This document shows, one piece after another, positions 57,935-64,000 of a stretch of 64,000 nucleotides of DNA. This DNA is from CAVPHV01 sp963821095. Lineage in GTDB: Bacteria > Actinomycetota > Acidimicrobiia > Spongiisociales > UBA5794. Made by a program: the position numbers and the translations under genes. How positions within the stretch are numbered: position 1 is the first letter of the stretch; every line of letters begins with the position of its first letter. Under the pieces are notes generated by a model. The model made no database searches and was not told the DNA's origin. It saw only the letters and a list, made by a program, of their open reading frames with translations. The DNA lies in NCBI GenBank assembly GCA_963821095.1, contig CAWGCJ010000023.1, positions 410,701 to 474,700 of the forward strand, read 5' to 3'.

Positions 57935-59191
57935 CTACGACGTCTCGATGAGGGCGGTACCGGGCTGATACGTCGCCCAGGCAAACCAGAAGGTGTCGAG
58001 GTGGTTGATCCGCTCGAGTTTGCTGCCGGCGAGTGGTCCGTCGACGGCCTCGCCGCTCAGCAGCCACTGCGAGCCCGTCTGCTCGTCGAGGAACCGATCG
58101 TCTTCCGTCACGAACGTGAGGGTCTCACCGTCGACCTCGGCGCGAAACACGCCAACTGATCCAACGTCTCGCCCCGCGGCGATCTCGTTACTCTCCAGGG
58201 CGGTTGCTTGACCTGCCTTCCAGAAGATGACCAAATCGTCTCCACCCAACTGCACGTTGGTCGCCTTGGCGGCGCCGCCCGACACGAACTCGATGGAGTA
58301 CGCCGCACCTTCGTCATTGTGGGTCACACCAACAACACGCTGCTTCGCCAGGGCACGTCCGTCGGGAGCACCCCTGAAGAGGAAGGGATCCGTTTGCGGA
58401 TCGTCATACCCCTGGTAGGGATTTGATCCGTAGCGGCGACTGAAGCCCGTTGCGTCTGGGTCGAGAACGAGACCATCCGGATACGTCGTCCGAAAGTCCT
58501 CCCACGCCAGCAATGGCGACGAAATCGCCTCTAGTTGGTCACCGGCCAACAAACCGACAACGGCACGGCCGTCGAAGTGGGTCCACAGCGACTCGGTGGC
58601 GCGGTCGTACATCACCAAAGCAGAGGCAAACAGCGAACCAGAAGTACCGAAGGTGGTTTCGACACCCCGCACTTCTCGCCGATAGGACACAGCCGAGTTG
58701 CACAGCGGGCAGTAGGTCACAGAAACAGGCACGTCGCCCACGGTGTCATTGACGATCTCGTGCCAGATCAGGACTCTCACCGGGTAGGCCCGGGCGTCAC
58801 CGTTGATCTCCAACGCCACAATCGGCTCTGCCGCCGGTAGGAGGTCCAGGGCATCCGCCACGTTCAGGAAGGTGGGGTCCTCGATCGGTGGAATCCCATC
58901 CGGCGGAGGTCCACCCGAGATGATCTCGCTGGGATCAACCAGGGGTTCGGGGAACTCGTCCGCGCTGCGGGTCTGTAGTGCCGATGGACCATCCGGCAGC
59001 ACTCCGACCGCAGCGGTGACTTCCGGAGAATCGGAGGTCGTGGTCGAAGCTGCGGCGTCGGCAGTGCTGGGCGTCGGGTCATCGCCATCGGCGTCGTCAG
59101 GAGTGCCGCAGGCGGCGACGACAAGGGCGAAGGCGGCTCCGAGGCCGCCGAAGCGGATGATCATCTGATGGGTCTTCATGATGGTGCTCAT
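57935..59191 (-). CDS. DUF3179 lipoprotein
   Basis: A 418-aa lipoprotein: signal with lipobox IIRFGGLGAAFALVVAAC, a Thr/Ser/Asp linker (about 30-65), and a DUF3179 domain: IPPIEDPTFLNVADALDLLP, VALEINGDARAYPVRVLIWH, GDVPVSVTYCPLCNSAVSYR, LWTHFDGRAVVGLLAGDQLE, FSRRYGSNPYQGYDDP, WFAWATYQPGTALI. The CPLCNSA motif is a redox or metal Cys pair. The family is of unknown function in bacteria and archaea. ATG 59191, or 59176, starts it. It converges with the YgjP gene. Confidence 0.9.
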   Translation of the reverse strand: MSTIMKTHQMIIRFGGLGAAFALVVAACGTPDDADGDDPTPSTADAAASTTTSDSPEVTAAVGVLPDGPSALQTRSADEFPEPLVDPSEIISGGPPPDGIPPIEDPTFLNVADALDLLPAAEPIVALEINGDARAYPVRVLIWHEIVNDTVGDVPVSVTYCPLCNSAVSYRREVRGVETTFGTSGSLFASALVMYDRATESLWTHFDGRAVVGLLAGDQLEAISSPLLAWEDFRTTYPDGLVLDPDATGFSRRYGSNPYQGYDDPQTDPFLFRGAPDGRALAKQRVVGVTHNDEGAAYSIEFVSGGAAKATNVQLGGDDLVIFWKAGQATALESNEIAAGRDVGSVGVFRAEVDGETLTFVTEDDRFLDEQTGSQWLLSGEAVDGPLAGSKLERINHLDTFWFAWATYQPGTALIETS

Positions 59192-59314
59192 TGGTTCGGG
59201 GGTATCGCTATATCAACGACGAACCGATCGTTACCCGTCGGCCAAATGTCGCCTTTTCGACAGAGCCAGACGATGGAGGGAACACGGCGTCGGCGCAGAA
59301 GGTTCAGTTGCCAC

Positions 59315-59695
59315 ATGACCACAGACACCATTCCCATTGTTCGCCGCCGTGTCCAACGCGGGCTGCTGTACACCGCCGGCCTCGCCGCCGTGTGGCTGAT
59401 CGCGGCCGCCATCCGTCCGGAGCTGACGTACCACCTTGCTCCGATCCTGGTGGCGGGATCGCTTCCGGTTGTGATGGTGCTCGACCGCGACCGGGCACCC
59501 GGGATGAAGGTGCTTGCTCCTGCATCAGGAGTCGGGTTCCTGATAGCTGTAGCCGCGGCGGCCTTGCTCGCCGCAGCCGGTTGGCTGGAGGGAACAACCC
59601 TCGGACCCTTCGCGACTGCCGGGGGCGAATCGATGGCCGGCGCCGCATTTGGGGCTGTGGCTGGGTTTCTCCTCGCCGCCGTGTGGCGCCGATAG
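59315..59695 (+). CDS. small membrane protein, unknown
   Basis: A 126-aa protein with four hydrophobic helices: LLYTAGLAAVWLIAAAIRPE, HLAPILVAGSLPVVMVLD, ASGVGFLIAVAAAALLAAAG, SMAGAAFGAVAGFLLAAVWR. ATG 59315 is chosen since it begins the polar N-terminal tail (TTDTIPIVRRRVQRG). No family. It ends one base before the convergent DUF1684 stop. Confidence 0.68.
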   Translation: MTTDTIPIVRRRVQRGLLYTAGLAAVWLIAAAIRPELTYHLAPILVAGSLPVVMVLDRDRAPGMKVLAPASGVGFLIAVAAAALLAAAGWLEGTTLGPFATAGGESMAGAAFGAVAGFLLAAVWRR

Positions 59696-59696
59696 C

Positions 59697-60332
59697 TCAA
59701 CGCAACCTCTCGCCGCCGCGGATGGGCATCCCTAGACGATTGTCCGCCGGCGGGAGGGGGCACGACCACCGTGGGCTGTGCACACACGACGGGTGGTAGG
59801 CGAAGTTGAAGTCGACGACCAGATGCTGGTTGGTGCTGCCGAGATCGGCACCCTTGGTCGAGTCGAGCAGGTAGCGGCCGCCCCCGTACGTCTCGCTGCC
59901 GCTGGTTCCGTCTCGAAACGCGAGGAAGAGCCCGCCGCCATACCCGTCCAGCCAGTGGACCGAGAGCCGTTCGTCGCCGTCTCCGAGCGGCACCGACACG
60001 AAGCCGACCACACGAAACCCGGTGGAACCCGCGCCGCTGTGACCCAGTTGAGCTGAGCCTTCCCCCGCGAGCGGCTGGAGGGGGAGCTCAAATCGCAGCG
60101 TCGGATCGTATGGAAAGTAGGTCAAGCCGTTGAACTTGGTTCGTTCTTCGGACGGAATGGGGCTTTGCGGGTGCCTGCGAAGCAGGTCGTCTCGACCGTT
60201 CGTCCAATGAGCCCAAGCATCTTCGCCCCCGCCCATGTCACGTACCTGTCGATAGAGGTCCGCCACGCGGCGCCGGTAGTCGAGCAGCGTCAACGATTGA
60301 GTCGGCTCGCCAAGATCACCCTCGCTGGTCAT
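59697..60332 (-). CDS. DUF1684 family protein
   Basis: A 211-aa protein with DUF1684 traits: LTLLDYRRRVADLYRQVRDM, WAHWTNGRDDLLRRHPQSPI, FPYDPTLRFELPLQPL, LSVHWLDGYGGGLFLAFRDG, GGRYLLDSTKGADLG, VVDFNFAYHPSCVHSPRWSC then PLPPADNRLGMPIRGGER. Conserved LDGYGGGLFLxFRDxTxGxxTYGGGRYLLDxxKGAD is the family hallmark. It overlaps the Crp gene by 4 bp and is probably cotranscribed. Confidence 0.9.
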   Translation of the reverse strand: MTSEGDLGEPTQSLTLLDYRRRVADLYRQVRDMGGGEDAWAHWTNGRDDLLRRHPQSPIPSEERTKFNGLTYFPYDPTLRFELPLQPLAGEGSAQLGHSGAGSTGFRVVGFVSVPLGDGDERLSVHWLDGYGGGLFLAFRDGTSGSETYGGGRYLLDSTKGADLGSTNQHLVVDFNFAYHPSCVHSPRWSCPLPPADNRLGMPIRGGERLR

Positions 60333-61012
60333 TCGTCTCGCCCGGCGACTTGGGCGAGTCCGTCACGATCGAGCACTCTCATCAACCGATAGCCCGTCTC
60401 TGCCATCCCCTCGCGGCGAAGCTCTGAGAGCGCCTCATTGACCGATTGCCGGCTGGCGCCCAGCAAGGTGGCAAGGCTGCTCTGCGAGAGATGGACTTCG
60501 CCGTAGCCGTCGGCCTCATCGAGGAGCATCTCCGCGACCTGCTCCTTCACCGTACGGTGCATCAACTTGAGGACACGGCGCTGTGTGGCCTCGAGCTGGC
60601 TGAGGCCGGCGACCAGCCATCGCATTGCGATGCGGGGGTGCTCCATCAACATCGGCAGCAACCTGGCCCGATCCAACCTGAACGCCGTTACCGGATCGAG
60701 CGCCTGGGCCGACGAGATGTACGGCTGGTTCTGGAACATGGCGATGTCGCCGATGACGGCGCCTTCGCCAACTCTTCCCACCACCCGGCGCCCTGCAGCC
60801 CTCGTCCGGTAGAGCTCGACTTGGCCCCTCTGGATGACAAAGGCGGCGGCGGCGTCGGTGCCTTCCTTGAAGAGATGGGTCCCGGGGTACTTCTCGATGT
60901 ACTCGCCGGCACCGGCAAGGGCATCGAGATCGGCCGGCGTCAGTGGGAGATAGTCGGTGCGTCCGAATGATCGGGCGAGCCATGCGAAGTGCTGCTGATC
61001 GGCATTGTCCAT
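60329..61012 (-). CDS. Crp/Fnr-family transcription regulator
   Basis: A 227-aa regulator: a cyclic-nucleotide-binding fold (GTHLFKEGTDAAAAFVIQRG, VVGRVGEGAVIGDIAMFQNQ) and a winged helix at the C-terminus (EVHLSQSSLATLLGASRQSV then NEALSELRREGMAET). No Fnr-type cysteine cluster is visible, so it may bind a nucleotide or nothing. ATG 61012 has AGGAGG five bases upstream. It is cotranscribed with DUF1684. Confidence 0.92.
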   Translation of the reverse strand: MDNADQQHFAWLARSFGRTDYLPLTPADLDALAGAGEYIEKYPGTHLFKEGTDAAAAFVIQRGQVELYRTRAAGRRVVGRVGEGAVIGDIAMFQNQPYISSAQALDPVTAFRLDRARLLPMLMEHPRIAMRWLVAGLSQLEATQRRVLKLMHRTVKEQVAEMLLDEADGYGEVHLSQSSLATLLGASRQSVNEALSELRREGMAETGYRLMRVLDRDGLAQVAGRDE

Positions 61013-61084
61013 GTCGGCCTCCTGGAGCTGCAACACCGTCGCCGGGCCGACTGTTCCCACGAGTGTGCCGGGCAGACCGACGCC

Positions 61085-62321
<1,237 letters not shown>

Positions 62322-62332
<11 letters not shown>

Positions 62333-63236
62333 CGGATGTCACGGATGCGAGTTCGCCGGACGCGGACGCAACGGGTCCCTCGAGTTCGCTGGGTTGGCTG
62401 CGCCCTGTTCGCATCCACCATGTATACAGGACGGCCAACACGATCAACGCTCCGAAGCTGGTGGCCACGACAATGGTGTTGTCGGCGACGAAGTTCAGGG
62501 CCGTCTGGGAGAGGTTCTCGACCCATCGGAAGACGCGGGAGCTCGCGAGCGCCGTGGCGCCCGAGCGGATCTCGGTGGTCCAGAACCAGACGATGAACCC
62601 TCCGGCCGCGATCAGGATGGCCCCGGCCAGTCGGTTGAGGTAGCGAGCGCTGCTGCGGAGCCGGTGGACCAGTGACTGCTTCCCGAGGGCGAGCACGATG
62701 GTGATGCCAACCAACACGACCGACATACCGAGGCCGTAGGCGAGAAAGACGGCGATGCCCTCGAAGAAGCTGCGGGCGGTTAGCTGGGTGGCCACTACGG
62801 ACAGAAACACCGGCAGCGTGCACGACAGCGAGGCTACGGCATACGAGACACCGAACCCAAAGACGCCCGCATAGCCGTTGCGGTTGCCCCGGCGCTGCAC
62901 CTTCGGCATGCCCACCGTCATTTGCCACCCGGCAAGCACTGCGATCCCGAGCCCGATCACGAGCACCCCGACGCCCACCGCAAGCCATGGAATCCAGGTG
63001 GTGACGCTGCGAAAACCCGCACTGATGACCACGCCGGCGAGGCCAAAGACGACGACAAAGCCGACAGAGACGACACCGCCGACCATGAGACCCGAACGGA
63101 GCGATCCGGCCCTTGTCTTGTCCGGGGCATCGATGCCCATGAAGTAGGACAGGTAGGCCGGCAACATCGCAAACCCGCATGGGTTCAGTGTGGCCACCAT
63201 GCCGGCGGCAAAGGCGAGTGTGAGGGCGGCGCTCAT
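62322..63236 (-). CDS. CcdA/DsbD-like cytochrome c biogenesis membrane protein
   Basis: A 304-aa protein with about seven transmembrane helices. The two functional cysteines are in AAGMVATLNPCGFAMLPAYL at the N-terminus and SYAVASLSCTLPVFLSVVAT in the middle, as in CcdA/DsbD. It moves electrons from cytoplasmic thioredoxin to the outer face. It overlaps the TlpA-like gene by 4 bp, so it probably reduces that protein. The C-terminal helix (LIVLAVLYTWWMRTG) is an extra segment. Confidence 0.93.
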
Positions 63237-63778
63237 CCCAGCGTCTCTGTGATCAGGGTGCGGAGCTGTCCTTCATCGAGCGGACCATTGTGAGTCTCCA
63301 GGACGCTGCCCTCCGCGGATATCACAACGGTGAACGGCATGCCGAGACCGCCGAGTTCGGCATAGAGGGTGCCATCGGGGTCTTCGGCGTTGATCCAGCC
63401 GACTCCGGTTTCCTCGATAAGTTCGAGAGCGAGGGCCCTCTCGTCCTGAATGTTGATGCCCAGGAAGGTGATGGTGCCCCCCAAGGCTTGGTGGACGGGC
63501 CGAAAGGCGGCAGACATCTCGGCGACACAGGAGGGACACCACGAAGCCCAGAAGTTGAGCACGACTGGCTCACCTCGGAAGTCGGTGAGGCTTGCGGTCG
63601 CTCCTTCGAACGTCGTGAACGATGTGGAGGGTGCCGCGGAACCCGAAGGAGCCTGCGCTGTGGCGTTCGCAGCTCCAGAGGGAGGCGCGGGAGATCCGGG
63701 GCTGCAGGCGGCTGCGATAAGAGCGAGGGCGGCGACGGCGCCAAGGAGGCGGAGGCGGGTGGTGGCGGAGACAGACAT
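63233..63778 (-). CDS. TlpA-like thioredoxin-family lipoprotein
   Basis: A 181-aa extracytoplasmic thioredoxin. A lipoprotein signal (LRLLGAVAALALIAAAC) leads to a linker and a redoxin domain: FTTFEGATASLTDFRGEPVV, NFWASWCPSCVAEMSAAFRP with the CPSC active site, INIQDERALALELIEE, LGGLGMPFTVVISAEGSV with the cis-Pro. ATG 63778 starts at the signal peptide. It should be kept reduced by the adjacent CcdA protein. First gene of the three-gene operon. Confidence 0.93.
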   Translation of the reverse strand: MSVSATTRLRLLGAVAALALIAAACSPGSPAPPSGAANATAQAPSGSAAPSTSFTTFEGATASLTDFRGEPVVLNFWASWCPSCVAEMSAAFRPVHQALGGTITFLGINIQDERALALELIEETGVGWINAEDPDGTLYAELGGLGMPFTVVISAEGSVLETHNGPLDEGQLRTLITETLG

Positions 63779-63920
63779 CTGAGGGTCCTTGTGGTGATGT
63801 GAAGGTCGTGGGGTGTTGCTACGGACAACGACACCGACCCAAGGTCGCGTTGAGAGAATGTCGTTTCGCCGACGATGTCCCGCCGGATCGCCTGCACTAC
63901 GTTTCGGTAGGCTCGGGATC

Positions 63921-64000
63921 ATGAACACATCGACCGAAGGGTTCGTGCCGTACCGATTGCCCCGCCCCGCATCTGACGACTTGGCGGCCGTGGCGCAAGC
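63921..64000 (+). CDS. 5' end of a gene cut by the window edge
   Basis: ATG 63921 opens a frame that is still open at the last base: MNTSTEGFVPYRLPRPASDD then LAAVAQ. A -10 box TAGGCT at 63908-63913 is seven bases upstream, the arrangement seen for other genes in this window, which supports it as a real leaderless gene divergent from the TlpA operon. The product cannot be identified from 26 residues. Confidence 0.55.
   Translation, partial: MNTSTEGFVPYRLPRPASDDLAAVAQ

Overview
The window is about 64 kb of GC-rich bacterial chromosome that looks like Actinomycetota, probably the Acidimicrobiia or a nearby lineage; this placement is inferred from gene content. The supporting families are deazaflavin (F420)-type nitroreductase-fold proteins, DUF3097, a TIGR03086/DinB-like protein, DUF2510, an ECF42-type sigma factor with a YCII partner, and many genes with a -10 box only 6-9 nt before the start codon (leaderless mRNAs). 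No rRNA, tRNA, CRISPR array, transposase or phage gene was seen. Genes are short, single or in two- to three-gene operons, and spread over both strands.

Layout. 1-5.2 kb: end of an acyl-CoA-binding protein, a decayed nitroreductase-fold gene, a DUF2510 membrane protein, an orphan PAS histidine kinase, a frameshifted NAD(P)-binding protein, a choline-kinase-like protein and a methyltransferase-like protein. 5.3-12.4 kb: a large secreted protein with five lamin-tail domains, a SnoaL-like protein, a lipase-like hydrolase, a TIGR03086 protein and a PQ-loop protein. 12.4-22.3 kb: a RES/Xre toxin-antitoxin pair, a UBP zinc finger, an ABC-F ATPase, a DHA2 exporter, an S-adenosylhomocysteinase-like protein, DUF3097, and a TrpF-like/PfkB kinase operon. 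22.3-27.2 kb: an orphan Hcp (type VI tail-tube family) protein, a processive glycosyltransferase and a 713-aa internally duplicated protein of unknown function. 27.2-45.5 kb: many small enzymes (VOC, MBL, HAD, M28 and M64 peptidases, DUF1905, DUF1697, DUF1801), a sensor kinase, an AraC/NmrA/DUF1772 divergon, the YCII-ECF42 operon and a SOUL protein. 45.6-54.5 kb: a NarL-type and an OmpR-type two-component system; the latter sits beside two PepSY proteins, and similar TTCAGC repeats precede the regulator and both PepSY genes. 54.6-57.9 kb: two paralogous Cys-ribbon proteins flank a polyphosphate kinase 2, and all three carry the same CRTCACWGTGAYG palindrome. 57.9-64 kb: a DUF3179 lipoprotein, a Crp-DUF1684 operon and a TlpA-CcdA-MFS operon.

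Gene decay is a theme. I found at least three genes broken by frameshifts (a DUF385-type gene, an NAD(P)-binding protein, a signal-peptide/TM small protein), one truncated by an in-frame stop, one chimeric metallophosphatase, and several orphan 3' ends of genes in the gaps. Either this region carries real pseudogenes or the assembly has indel errors; reads would settle it.

The most interesting leads are the two apparent regulons (TTCAGC arrays near 52 kb, palindromes near 55-57 kb) and the orphan Hcp beside a duplicated, signal-less 713-aa protein.
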